Source of the DNA: Bacteroidaceae bacterium | Lineage (GTDB): Bacteria > Bacteroidota > Bacteroidia > Bacteroidales > Bacteroidaceae | Direction: 5' to 3' | Assembly (NCBI GenBank): GCA_017651315.1 | Contig: JAGCDE010000041.1 | Location: forward strand, 1 to 47,592 | DNA length: 47,592 nucleotides | Part shown: positions 22,991 to 31,902 of the stretch, in pieces | Numbering within the stretch: the first letter of the stretch is position 1 | Layout of the letters: each line of letters begins with the position of its first letter | Notes under the pieces: generated by a model | Databases searched by the model: none | Seen by the model: only the letters and a program-made list of their open reading frames with translations | Told to the model about the DNA's origin: nothing | Position numbers and translations under genes: made by a program

Positions 22991-24358
22991 TTAACTTTTC
23001 TTCTCATACTCCCTGAGCGCCTTTATGGCATTCGGGAAGAGCAGTATTATCGATATGAGCGTCCCCCATGCCATGAGTCCCACTCCGATGTCACCCAACT
23101 GCCACACAACATCGGCTTCCCTGACGGCGCCATATACTACCGATGCAAGCATCAATGCCTGGAAAATGCGGATGACAAGCTTCTCGTGCCGGGCTTTTTT
23201 ACCTCTGTAGAGATATATTATGCTTGATTCGGCATAGAAATAGTAAGCCATGATGGTGCTGTAGGTAAAGAATATCATAGCTACTGAAACGAATTGGCTT
23301 CCAAAACCGGCAAACACCGTGTCAACGGCGCTTTGGGTGAAGGCAGCATAGTTGTTGCCCAGTTCGGGAGCATTGGCTATCAGCATGTTTCCATCGGCAT
23401 CCAGTATGTTGTATGTGCCCGATGTAAGTATCATCAGAGCGGTTGCCGTGCAAACGAACAGGGTGTCCACATAGACTGAGAATGATTGGGCCAGCCCCTG
23501 CTGGGCGGGTGCCTGGACATCGGCTGCAGCCGATACGATGGCTCCGGTACCCTGACCGGCTTCATTCGAGAATATGCCTCGTTTTACACCCATAGATATT
23601 GTGGAGCCGATGATACCGCCGCATACCGGGTTGATTCCGAACGCATTACTGACAATGCTGCCCAGAACGGCAGGTACTTCATGAATATGGAAACTTACTA
23701 CAACGATTGCAAGAACTATGTATCCTAAAGCCATGAATGGAGTGACTATCGATGCCACCCTGGCAATACGTTTCACACCGCCTACGATAACGATGCCTAT
23801 CAGGAGAGCCAAGGCTATGCCGGATGTCAGGGTTGATACGGGGAATGCGTTATGCATGCTGGAGGATGCGCCGTTGGATTGCACCATAGTGAGACATACA
23901 CCGCACGCCACAATCGTTATCACGGCAAAGACCACCCCTAACCAGCGTTGTCCCAGTCCGGCTTCAAAGAGACAGAATGGTCCGCCGCGGAATCCGCTTG
24001 CATGGCGGAACTTGTACATCTGTGACAGTGTGGACTCTATAAAGGCTGTAGATGCCCCGAAGAAAGCCACCACCCACATCCAGAATATGGCTCCGGGGCC
24101 ACCGAATGCTATAGCTGTGGCCACACCTACTATATTGCCGGTGCCGACTCTGCCCGAAAGTGCAATACAGAAAGCCTCGAACGATGAGATGCCGTCATTT
24201 CCGCGTTTCTTGCTGAACAGAGAGCGTACCATAAGCCCTATACGCCGCACCTGCACGAATCGCGTACAGACCGAAAAGAACAGTCCGGCACCCAGGAGCA
24301 GTACAACAAGCCCCGGGTTCCAGACAATCCTGTTTATTGTGGATACGATATTGTTCAT
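22991..24358 (-). CDS. Sodium:alanine/glycine symporter (AGCS family)
   Basis: A 455-residue inner-membrane carrier with about ten to eleven hydrophobic helices. AGCS features include SFEAFCIALSGRVGTGNIVGVATAIAFGGPGAIFWMW near the front, FIESTLSQMYKFR, GGPFCLFEAGLG and MGVKRGIFSNEAGQGTGAIVSAAA, which is the family's most conserved region. These proteins bring in alanine or glycine with Na+. The first gene of a pair with the potassium channel gene (5-bp gap). Substrate preference cannot be read from the sequence. Confidence 0.92.
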   Translation of the reverse strand: MNNIVSTINRIVWNPGLVVLLLGAGLFFSVCTRFVQVRRIGLMVRSLFSKKRGNDGISSFEAFCIALSGRVGTGNIVGVATAIAFGGPGAIFWMWVVAFFGASTAFIESTLSQMYKFRHASGFRGGPFCLFEAGLGQRWLGVVFAVITIVACGVCLTMVQSNGASSSMHNAFPVSTLTSGIALALLIGIVIVGGVKRIARVASIVTPFMALGYIVLAIVVVSFHIHEVPAVLGSIVSNAFGINPVCGGIIGSTISMGVKRGIFSNEAGQGTGAIVSAAADVQAPAQQGLAQSFSVYVDTLFVCTATALMILTSGTYNILDADGNMLIANAPELGNNYAAFTQSAVDTVFAGFGSQFVSVAMIFFTYSTIMAYYFYAESSIIYLYRGKKARHEKLVIRIFQALMLASVVYGAVREADVVWQLGDIGVGLMAWGTLISIILLFPNAIKALREYEKKS

Positions 24359-24396
24359 TTGTGTTCAAAAAACGGGCCGGACGGAACCGCAACGGC

Positions 24397-26520
24397 TCAA
24401 TTCTCAAACGGATCTGCTGTGCCGGGTTTCCATGAGCAGCCGCCGGCCAGGATAGGATAGACCACCGACGGGAAGCAGAGGCTCTGGTAGATGGTATATT
24501 CGTTGTTCTGGTAGTTGTCTAAGATGTCAATGTAAGCACGCTCGCGAGGAGTCTGACCCCTGCGGATGGCGGGATAGCTGGGATAGTTGCTCACGTAGTT
24601 GCCTGCGCCGAACACAAGGATTCCGGGGCGCGGCCCCCAACCCATTTCGATGGTGTAGGCCGATTCGCGGTCATGCGGCCAGTGTACCTGATTGAATCCG
24701 AGTGTGGTCATGTAACACTTTCCTAACGGGTTGAGTCCGAGGGCGTAGTCCATCATCTGGCTCACCACGTCTATGTACTCCTGCTTTCCTGTGAGCTTCC
24801 ACATCAGCACGATGGGGAATGTGTATTGTCCCTGGGCCACATTGCTGCCCCACCAGCTCACGTTCATGGGCACTCCGTTGGGGTAGGCGTTGTCGGTGAA
24901 TGCCGCCATCTGCTTATCGACTGTGGCCTGAAGGGCATCCTTGAATGCTTTCACTGTGGCCGGATCGGTTTTGGATGCAGGAGCCAGGATGTAGCTGAAG
25001 AAATACGATGTGAGCCAGCCGCGCTCCGCGAATATCTCCGAACCCTGGTTGTAGGTCGTGGTTATCTGCATGGCATCGGCGGCATGGGCCTTGATGTAAT
25101 TGTGACACTCCGCATTGCCGGTCATGAGATACTTCTCCACATTGTAGTACATACGGAAGGTGGCCGGCATCTCGCGGTTACGCTCGGCATAGACCTTGAC
25201 CGAAGCGTTGTACGCCAGCTCAGCCCGGCTTGCATACTCTGCGCTCTTGGCGGCATCGAACGGCTTGATTATACGGGCAAAGTGATAGAAGAGTCCCGAT
25301 GCCCATGCCGATGTGCGCGGGTCAAGTGTCTCGGAACCGAACAGATGGTCCTCCCTGTCGTATGTGGTGAAGGGTGAGTAGCCGTTGGTCTCGGTGCCCC
25401 ACGGAATCTGTCCGTCCTCCTCCTGGAAGTATTTCCAGAACATGGTGCCCCATTCGGCCTCGTCCAGTATGTCGGGTATCCCGTTACCCTTGCCCAGGAT
25501 GTTGAACTGTCCGTCAAACTTGTCGGGGATGTTGAACTGGTCATCGGTGAACAGCTCTGTGAAAGCCTCGTAGGTGGTGAGCAGGGTGCTGGGCACGTCC
25601 ATGTGGTATGTACGGCGGTCAGCGTCGCCGGCATCGTGATAGCCGCCCCATGCCTGGATGGTGGGCTCGGTGCCCTTTACCACCAGACGTGCCTCGGCGA
25701 TGCGGTCGTATGTCTGGTAGATGGTCTCGTGGCAGCGCTTGGTGCGGTAGCTGAAATCGGAGTAGGGCTCCACAATCTGTATGCCGCAACGCTGGTTGAA
25801 GAGTGAGCGGAAGCTTATGTATGAGAGTTTCTGCGAGAAATCACCGCCAACCCCGAAGGGGTATGAAGAACCGAAACCATCCACTACGATGCGGTAAGGT
25901 CCGCCCTCGGGAACATCGGACAGGTCGATGCGATATACGAAATCGCCCGATGAACGGTCCTCGCCGATCTCCACCAGCTTGCCTGAACTTATCTTCCTGC
26001 CTAATTTTGCCTGACGTATCAGCTTCTTCCCATTTACTCCTCTGTCCTTCACCTTATATACAGTGTACTCGGGCAGGGCACCTTCAATCCGGCGTATCCC
26101 GCCGTCGCCCACGTAGATGGCGAAGTTGGCGAACCGCTTGGTCGATAGTGCGCTGTAGGCCACTTGGTTGGTCTTTATGGCTTCGCAATATACACTCTTG
26201 TCCTTGAACCGGAAACTGTAGTTGCCGTAAGGAGTCTCAATCCTGTATTTCTTTCCGTTCTTGAGCTTGGGAACCGTGAGATATACAAAATGGTCACACT
26301 GGTCGGCAGGGGCTGCCACCCTGTTTACGCTGAGGACCTCCTTGCCGTTCACCTTCCATTGGGCAGGGTTGGAGATATCCACCTCGTTGACATCCAGTTT
26401 ATCACTCACCCAGAAAAGTTCAATCACATTGTCCGCGGCTGTGCGTATCTCCTGAATCTTCAGTTCAGCCCTTGCTGTAACGGAAAGCAGCAGTGCGGCA
26501 CCAATCAGTAAAGCTTTCAT
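24397..26520 (-). CDS. GH9 endoglucanase with N-terminal CelD-type Ig domain
   Basis: A 707-residue secreted protein; signal peptide cleaved after TARA (residue 18). Residues about 20-105 form a beta-rich domain, followed by the CelD_N Ig-like domain (about 112-222) and the GH9 (alpha/alpha)6 barrel (about 228-700). The barrel shows the catalytic base motif GGYHDAGDADR (Asp296, Asp299), GNGIPDILDEAEWG and the proton-donor region around Glu674 (YQNNEYTIYQ). LGFNQVHWPHDRESA replaces the more usual histidine motif 'TGFG..p..pHHR', so the C-terminal motifs deviate. Predicted to cut beta-1,4- or mixed-linkage glucans. It stands alone, divergent from the large outer-membrane protein. Confidence 0.9.
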   Translation of the reverse strand: MKALLIGAALLLSVTARAELKIQEIRTAADNVIELFWVSDKLDVNEVDISNPAQWKVNGKEVLSVNRVAAPADQCDHFVYLTVPKLKNGKKYRIETPYGNYSFRFKDKSVYCEAIKTNQVAYSALSTKRFANFAIYVGDGGIRRIEGALPEYTVYKVKDRGVNGKKLIRQAKLGRKISSGKLVEIGEDRSSGDFVYRIDLSDVPEGGPYRIVVDGFGSSYPFGVGGDFSQKLSYISFRSLFNQRCGIQIVEPYSDFSYRTKRCHETIYQTYDRIAEARLVVKGTEPTIQAWGGYHDAGDADRRTYHMDVPSTLLTTYEAFTELFTDDQFNIPDKFDGQFNILGKGNGIPDILDEAEWGTMFWKYFQEEDGQIPWGTETNGYSPFTTYDREDHLFGSETLDPRTSAWASGLFYHFARIIKPFDAAKSAEYASRAELAYNASVKVYAERNREMPATFRMYYNVEKYLMTGNAECHNYIKAHAADAMQITTTYNQGSEIFAERGWLTSYFFSYILAPASKTDPATVKAFKDALQATVDKQMAAFTDNAYPNGVPMNVSWWGSNVAQGQYTFPIVLMWKLTGKQEYIDVVSQMMDYALGLNPLGKCYMTTLGFNQVHWPHDRESAYTIEMGWGPRPGILVFGAGNYVSNYPSYPAIRRGQTPRERAYIDILDNYQNNEYTIYQSLCFPSVVYPILAGGCSWKPGTADPFEN

Positions 26521-26625
26521 TTAAATAATGTGTTGTTTGTTAATGTAATCGCAAAGTAAGTGAAAAATGCAAAGAATGTCAACCCTGACAGTGTAATTTT
26601 GTCCGGCATAAAGACACAAAAATGA

Positions 26626-26789
26626 AGAATCTGTTTTGATTTGTTCCGTGAAATCTATTATGGCCAGTTCTTTTCTCTGGTTTCGCCGGTTTGAGGGAGT
26701 AATGGAGGTCCATTATGACCGAGAAGCGGTGGAAGTAGAGAAAAAAAGAGGCCGTAAGAAAATCATGGAAACAAATCAAAACAGATTCT
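26626..26789. mobile_element. 164-bp MITE-like element with 20-bp perfect terminal inverted repeats
   Basis: AGAATCTGTTTTGATTTGTT (26626-26645) and its exact inverse (26770-26789) bound a 124-bp interior with no coding sequence. The same arms occur with a 9-bp interior at 9962-10010, and shorter pieces lie at 4612-4642 and 10892-10901. No target-site duplication is obvious. The element occupies most of the 332-bp gap between the divergent GH9 and outer-membrane protein genes, so it could carry promoters for either. Confidence 0.65.
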
Positions 26790-26852
26790 AAACTTTGCCG
26801 CTGAACCGGAAAATGCTTATATTTACGGCATAAAACCTTAACTGATAGTCTT

Positions 26853-29800
26853 ATGTTTGCCCGCAAACCATTCCTTTCGCTGAACTGGACAGTGACTGCA
26901 TTATGTCTGTTCACAGTTAATCTTCAGGCTTTTGCCCAGTTCAACATCCTTCCCGGTGAAAAATCGTCCACATCCTGGACTGAAATCACCTCCTCCAATT
27001 ACAGGATCATCTATCCCGACGGATACGATTCCATCGGCGTACGTTATGCCACCTTGTTGGAAAAGTACCGCCCGCTCGTGGGATATTCGGCAGGGTATCT
27101 GCCCAACCAGCAGTTCAAAACCTCTCTGCCGGTGGTGCTGCATCCCTTTACGGCCATTACTAACGGTGTTTCTGCCCTGGCACCGCGCAGGATTGAGGTG
27201 TTCACATTCTCGGACCCGTACTCAAGCCTGCCGCCCCTTTCGTGGGAGACGCTGATCTCCATACATGAAAGCCGTCATGCCGCCCAGAGCCAGTTCGCGG
27301 CATCCGGATTCTGGAGAGGGTTCCGCAAGGTGTTTGGCGAAGCCCCGATGTCTGTCGTGGATGAATTCCACTTGAACATGGCTCTGGCCGAGGGGGATGC
27401 CGTTGTGGCCGAGACGGCGCTGACCTCATCCGGACGAGGCCGTACTGCCGATTTCCTCTCATATTACCGTATGGCCTTCGACAACGGCGATATGCGCAAC
27501 TGGTACCGGTGGCGTTATGGCTCGCAGAAAAACTACACTCCCGACCTTTATCGCGTGGGTTATATGACTGTGGCGGGTGTCCGTTATCTTTACGATTCAC
27601 CGCTGTTCATGTCCGATTACCTGCACAAGATTTCATTTCCGTTCAATTTCACAGCTATGTCATCGACCATGAGGAAATACTCTGGAAAGAGGTTTGACAA
27701 TACCTGGGCCGATATCACGAATGCCTTCGCGTCGGTATGGAATGCCGATGACAGGGAGCGCGGGCCATTCCAGGAGATAACTCCCCTGGTTATGGACAAA
27801 GCGCAGTATTTCACTTTATATTCCGGCACTGTGCAGACTGCCGGCGGAAGCCTGATGTCAGTACGCAAGGCATTGGACAAGTCGGCAGAGCTTGTGGAGA
27901 TACTTCCGGACGGTACCGTGAATGCCATCCGGCCGTTCAGGTCGGACAGCAAACTTGCATACTCACCCATGACAGGTTGTATATACTGGTCTGAGGCCAT
28001 CCCTGACATGCGTTGGGAGATGTACCAGAGTTCGCCTGTCAGGATGATGAGGGTTGGAGAGACGGGAATCAGTGACCTGACCAACGGGGGAAGGTTCGTC
28101 AATCCGACCGTCTCGGACGACGGCCGCTGTCTCGCCGCCGTCGAATACCCCGTGCAGGGAGACTGCAGGATAGTCCTTCTTGACCTCACGGACGGCAGCG
28201 AGATCCGTTCCTTCTCCGTGAAGTCCTTCATGCAGGTGAACGAGGTGGCATTCGCAGGCTCCGATATCCTCTTTACGGGAGTGAACGATGAGGGTGTCGG
28301 GCTATACCTGACTGACTTCAGCTCGGTCAGGACACTTGAGGAGCCTGTCCCGTTCAAGGTGCATGACCTTATTTCGCGTGACGGTGTCGTCTATTTCACC
28401 TCGGACAAGAACGGTACCGAGGAGATATATTCATATACTCCAGGCCGGATGACGGACGGCGGGAGAGGGGTCCTGAAACAGCTCACCAACACCAAATACG
28501 GGGTTTCAGGGCCATTCTTCCGTGATGACAGGCTCTGTTTCACCGCACTGCTTCCACAGGGCAGGATGCCATCGTTCTCATCCGTTCCGTTCGGGAAGGA
28601 GGTAAGCTACAGTGACCGTGCATCTTATCCCATCGCCGACAGGCTGACCGAACAGGAGAGCCTCCGTCCGGAGAGCAGTGACAGCTATTCCGTTCTCTCA
28701 CCGGCCCCGTATTCCAAAGGTGCGAATCTGCTCAACTTCCACTCGTGGATACCTTTGTATGTGAGTACGGACGGGGTCACCGGTTCCATGACCGGTTTCT
28801 CCAATGAGGTGGCGTCTCTCGGTGTCAAGGCATTCCTTCAGAACCCGACTTCCACCTTGAGCGGCTCAATAGGTCTTTCTGTCAATTCCGATCCCTTTGC
28901 CATATACGTGGCATCGAATGAAAGGGATGATTTTCCTGAGATTCATATTGATAATATCAAGACAGCTCTCCATGTCAGGCTGGATTATACAGGGCTGTTT
29001 CCCGTGTTCAGCCTCTCCTTCGATACCGGCAGCCGCAAATCGGTCAACACTGTGCTGGGTGTTGACCCTGACGATGGCCAGGAGCATACTGCCAGCGTGG
29101 AGAGAAGTGGTGGTTCCGCACCTTTCTTCATGGGCGGAAGCGTGACAGTCTCCCTTCCTCTCCGTTTCTCGTCCGGCGGATGGGAGAGATACATGACAAC
29201 TTTTGTCTCCCTGCTTGCCACGACCGACCAGCTTGGTGAGGGTTACAGAAGAATCCGATGGAATGGAGAACGCCTTATGTACGAACCTGCCGATCCTGTC
29301 TATGACTATCTCCATCCTCATGTCAGGTATGCACTCGGACTCATGGGAAGCGTAGAGCGGCCGGTTCCATCATCGGGCATATATCCCCGGTTGGGCATCG
29401 GCGGCGGGGTCCAGTATTCCGGCAATCCCTTCACCCAAGCCTTCTATGCTTCGGCCTATGGCTATCTGCCGGGTTTGACCACCGTGCATGGACTCAAGCT
29501 GTCCGCCTCTATGCAGAGCAAGAGGGCCTCCTCCGGGACCACTCTTGCCGATGTCTGGGCGTTCGACATGTATGACATGGCTCCAAGGGGAATGTTGGAG
29601 ACCGCTACCGAATCCATGCTTAAACTCCATTTCCGGGATACATACAGGTTCGGTGTTGACTATGCCATGCCTATCCTGCCTGTTGAACTGTCGCTCGGAC
29701 AGTTCGTATATCTGCGTAACATGGAGCTTGTACCTTTCTATGATTATCTGATAGCGGAGAGTGAACGCTCTAAGGGTGACCTTTTCAGCGCAGGTGCTGA

Positions 29801-29948
29801 CCTCATGTTCCGTTTTGAGAAGTTCCTGTTCATCAACAACACCATGAAAGTGGGCCTGAGATACTCCTACAACGGAGGCTCGCTATTCCACGACATCGGA
29901 CTGGACGGACCACACTACATAGGCCTCGTCTCCGGACTGACTTTCTGA
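26853..29948 (+). CDS. Large outer-membrane protein: HExxH metallopeptidase-like domain, propeller, beta-barrel
   Basis: A 1031-residue exported protein; signal peptide ends near QAFA (residue 28). Residues about 35-290 resemble a gluzincin-type peptidase: HESRH (138-142) fits HExxH inside an ISIHESRHAAQSQF helix, and ALAEGDAVVAE (178-186) offers the downstream zinc-ligand Glu180. Residues about 300-630 contain repeated WD40/TolB-like strands (LAYSPMTGCIYWSE, NPTVSDDGRCLAAVEY, VYFTSDKNGTEEIYSY). Residues about 650-1031 look like an outer-membrane barrel and end in Phe (VSGLTF), as barrel proteins do. Whether the peptidase part is active is unknown. It is a lone gene with a strong terminator at 29956-29991. 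Confidence 0.75.
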   Translation: MFARKPFLSLNWTVTALCLFTVNLQAFAQFNILPGEKSSTSWTEITSSNYRIIYPDGYDSIGVRYATLLEKYRPLVGYSAGYLPNQQFKTSLPVVLHPFTAITNGVSALAPRRIEVFTFSDPYSSLPPLSWETLISIHESRHAAQSQFAASGFWRGFRKVFGEAPMSVVDEFHLNMALAEGDAVVAETALTSSGRGRTADFLSYYRMAFDNGDMRNWYRWRYGSQKNYTPDLYRVGYMTVAGVRYLYDSPLFMSDYLHKISFPFNFTAMSSTMRKYSGKRFDNTWADITNAFASVWNADDRERGPFQEITPLVMDKAQYFTLYSGTVQTAGGSLMSVRKALDKSAELVEILPDGTVNAIRPFRSDSKLAYSPMTGCIYWSEAIPDMRWEMYQSSPVRMMRVGETGISDLTNGGRFVNPTVSDDGRCLAAVEYPVQGDCRIVLLDLTDGSEIRSFSVKSFMQVNEVAFAGSDILFTGVNDEGVGLYLTDFSSVRTLEEPVPFKVHDLISRDGVVYFTSDKNGTEEIYSYTPGRMTDGGRGVLKQLTNTKYGVSGPFFRDDRLCFTALLPQGRMPSFSSVPFGKEVSYSDRASYPIADRLTEQESLRPESSDSYSVLSPAPYSKGANLLNFHSWIPLYVSTDGVTGSMTGFSNEVASLGVKAFLQNPTSTLSGSIGLSVNSDPFAIYVASNERDDFPEIHIDNIKTALHVRLDYTGLFPVFSLSFDTGSRKSVNTVLGVDPDDGQEHTASVERSGGSAPFFMGGSVTVSLPLRFSSGGWERYMTTFVSLLATTDQLGEGYRRIRWNGERLMYEPADPVYDYLHPHVRYALGLMGSVERPVPSSGIYPRLGIGGGVQYSGNPFTQAFYASAYGYLPGLTTVHGLKLSASMQSKRASSGTTLADVWAFDMYDMAPRGMLETATESMLKLHFRDTYRFGVDYAMPILPVELSLGQFVYLRNMELVPFYDYLIAESERSKGDLFSAGADLMFRFEKFLFINNTMKVGLRYSYNGGSLFHDIGLDGPHYIGLVSGLTF

Positions 29949-29955
29949 TTGAATG

Positions 29956-29991
29956 GGAAGCCTGACATCCGGGTTGGGATGTCAGGCTTCC
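29956..29991. terminator. Strong hairpin between convergent genes
   Basis: GGAAGCCTGACATCC (29956-29970) pairs perfectly over 15 bp with 29977-29991 around a 6-base loop. It lies between the outer-membrane protein stop (29948) and the capA-like gene's stop (29994) and can serve both directions. The T run is weak. Confidence 0.75.
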
Positions 29992-29993
29992 TG

Positions 29994-31001
29994 TTACTCT
30001 GGAATGACCATAAACTCCGGCCGTATTGTCCGGTTGGGATGCAGGTCGTACCCGGTCATGCGGGTCACGTCGCCCCGTTTCTGCAGATGGAGCGTCACCG
30101 CCAGTCCGTGGTCGGTGCGGGGGGCGCTCATGTTGGATATGTAGTTGCCGAGTGACCACACGGTGAGATGCTCCGATGCGCGGCCGCTGTAGTCGGGCTG
30201 GGTTCGGACCGGCTGGACCACATGCGGATGCCCCCCTATTATGTGATCCGTCCCGTGGGCATAGAGCCACTCCTCCATCTCTAACTGTGAATCATCGGGC
30301 TCAGTCCTGTATTCCGTTCCCCAGTGCATACAGGCTATTATGCAGTCCGCCTTGAGGTTACGTGCACGTATGATGTCCGCCTTGATGGTGGTGGTGTCAA
30401 TAATATTTACAATGCATGGTTCCGGGACAGGTATGCCGTTGGTGTCGTAGGTATAGTTCAGCAGGGCTATCCTCATACTCCCTTTCTGTATGATGTACGG
30501 GTAGAGCGAATCCCTCTCGGCCTGGTTCCTGTAGGTGCCGAGGTGTTCTATCCCCAGACTGTCCAGGATGGCGATGGTGCGCTTCAGTCCCCGGGCCCCC
30601 TTGTCCATGCAGTGGTTGTTGGCGGTCAGGAAGATGTCGAATCCTGCTTCCTGGACAGCCTCGGCCAGTTCATCGGGAGAACAGAAGTTAGGATAGCCGG
30701 AGTAGGGCGCTCCCCCAAGTGTGGTCTCGAAATTGCAGACAGCGATATGCGCTGCCCTTATCTCAGCCTTGACCCTGCTGAAACAGCTGTCGTAACGGTA
30801 TGTGCCGTCGGCGGTGCGGGCGGCCTTGAGCTGGTCCCTGTGCTGCATTATGTCACCTGCGAAATATATTGACAATCGTTCAGAGGCGGTCTGCGGATGG
30901 ACTTTATAGGAAGCACTTGCCAGCAGGCATAGAAGAACAAACCGCACAGATATGTGTCCATGCGGTTCTGCTGTATATTTCCTGACAGCCGGATGTGTCA
31001 T
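29994..31001 (-). CDS. CapA-family metallophosphatase-like protein
   Basis: A 335-residue protein with an N-terminal hydrophobic signal or anchor (about 19-36). The PGA_cap/CapA domain begins with SIYFAGDIMQHRDQL and continues with HIAVCNFETTLGG, FDIFLTANNHCMDKGARGL, CIIACMHWGTEY and HIIGGHPHVVQPV. These strands carry the metal-ligand pattern (D, N/E, NNH, HWG, GHxH) of the calcineurin-like fold. In Bacillus, CapA takes part in poly-gamma-glutamate export; in Bacteroidota the role is unclear. It follows folD by 6 bp, making it the last gene of an ffh-folD-capA unit. Confidence 0.9.
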   Translation of the reverse strand: MTHPAVRKYTAEPHGHISVRFVLLCLLASASYKVHPQTASERLSIYFAGDIMQHRDQLKAARTADGTYRYDSCFSRVKAEIRAAHIAVCNFETTLGGAPYSGYPNFCSPDELAEAVQEAGFDIFLTANNHCMDKGARGLKRTIAILDSLGIEHLGTYRNQAERDSLYPYIIQKGSMRIALLNYTYDTNGIPVPEPCIVNIIDTTTIKADIIRARNLKADCIIACMHWGTEYRTEPDDSQLEMEEWLYAHGTDHIIGGHPHVVQPVRTQPDYSGRASEHLTVWSLGNYISNMSAPRTDHGLAVTLHLQKRGDVTRMTGYDLHPNRTIRPEFMVIPE

Positions 31002-31007
31002 GACGGC

Positions 31008-31889
31008 CTATTTGTAGATGGCTTTCTGTCCGGCAAGCAGGGTGTTGTTCATCAGTGAGCAGATGGTCATGGGGCCTACGCCGCCCGGAACGGGGGTGAT
31101 GAAACTGCATTTGGGAGCCACTTCGTCAAACTGGACGTCACCGCTCAGGCGGAATCCGCTCTTTTTGCTTGTGTCAGGCACGCGGGTGGTACCCACGTCA
31201 ATCACGACTGCCCCCTCCTTGACCATATCAGCCTTGAGGAATCCGGGCTGCCCCATTGCGGCAATGATTATGTCGGCCTGCCTGCACTCCTCCTTTATGT
31301 TCATAGTGTGGCTGTGGCAGACGGTCACGGTACAGTCGCCGGGATTGGATTTCTGCATGAGCAGGGTGGCCATGGGCTTGCCTACAATATTGCTGCGGCC
31401 CAGTATGACGCATTTCTTTCCGCATGTCTCTATCCCGTAGCGGCGGAGCAGTTCCATTATGCCGTTGGGTGTGGCCGAAATGAAGCAGGGCAGACCTATG
31501 CTCATGCGGCCCACGTTGATGGGGTGGAAACCGTCCACGTCCTTGCGGTAGTCGATGGCCTCTATCACATGCTGCTCGTTGATATGCCTCGGCAGTGGAA
31601 GCTGCACTATGAATCCATCTACATCGGGGTCGTTGTTCAGCTCCGCCACCTTGTCAAGAAGCTCCTGTTCGGTGATGTCACTCTCGAACCTGATGAGTGT
31701 GGATTTGAAGCCGCAGACCTCACAGGCCTTTACCTTGGCTGCCACGTATGTCTCGGAGCCTCCGTCGTGCCCCACCAGTATGGCGGCCAGATGCGGACGC
31801 TTCATCCCTTTTTCAACCATTGCAGCAACCTTGGCTGCAATCTCCTGTTTCACCTGTCCGGCTACCGCTTTTCCGTCAATTAGTTGCAT
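31008..31889 (-). CDS. folD: Bifunctional methylenetetrahydrofolate dehydrogenase/cyclohydrolase FolD
   Basis: A 293-residue cytoplasmic enzyme that interconverts 5,10-methylene- and 10-formyl-tetrahydrofolate for purine and formyl-Met-tRNA synthesis. Diagnostic motifs: [20 protein letters not shown] (catalytic Tyr and Lys), [27 protein letters not shown], the Rossmann segment [17 protein letters not shown] and the C-terminal [19 protein letters not shown]. Length is normal for the family. It lies 13 bp downstream of ffh and 6 bp upstream of the capA-like gene. Confidence 0.96.
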   Translation of the reverse strand: MQLIDGKAVAGQVKQEIAAKVAAMVEKGMKRPHLAAILVGHDGGSETYVAAKVKACEVCGFKSTLIRFESDITEQELLDKVAELNNDPDVDGFIVQLPLPRHINEQHVIEAIDYRKDVDGFHPINVGRMSIGLPCFISATPNGIMELLRRYGIETCGKKCVILGRSNIVGKPMATLLMQKSNPGDCTVTVCHSHTMNIKEECRQADIIIAAMGQPGFLKADMVKEGAVVIDVGTTRVPDTSKKSGFRLSGDVQFDEVAPKCSFITPVPGGVGPMTICSLMNNTLLAGQKAIYK

Positions 31890-31902
31890 ATCGTCTTGTG
31901 CT

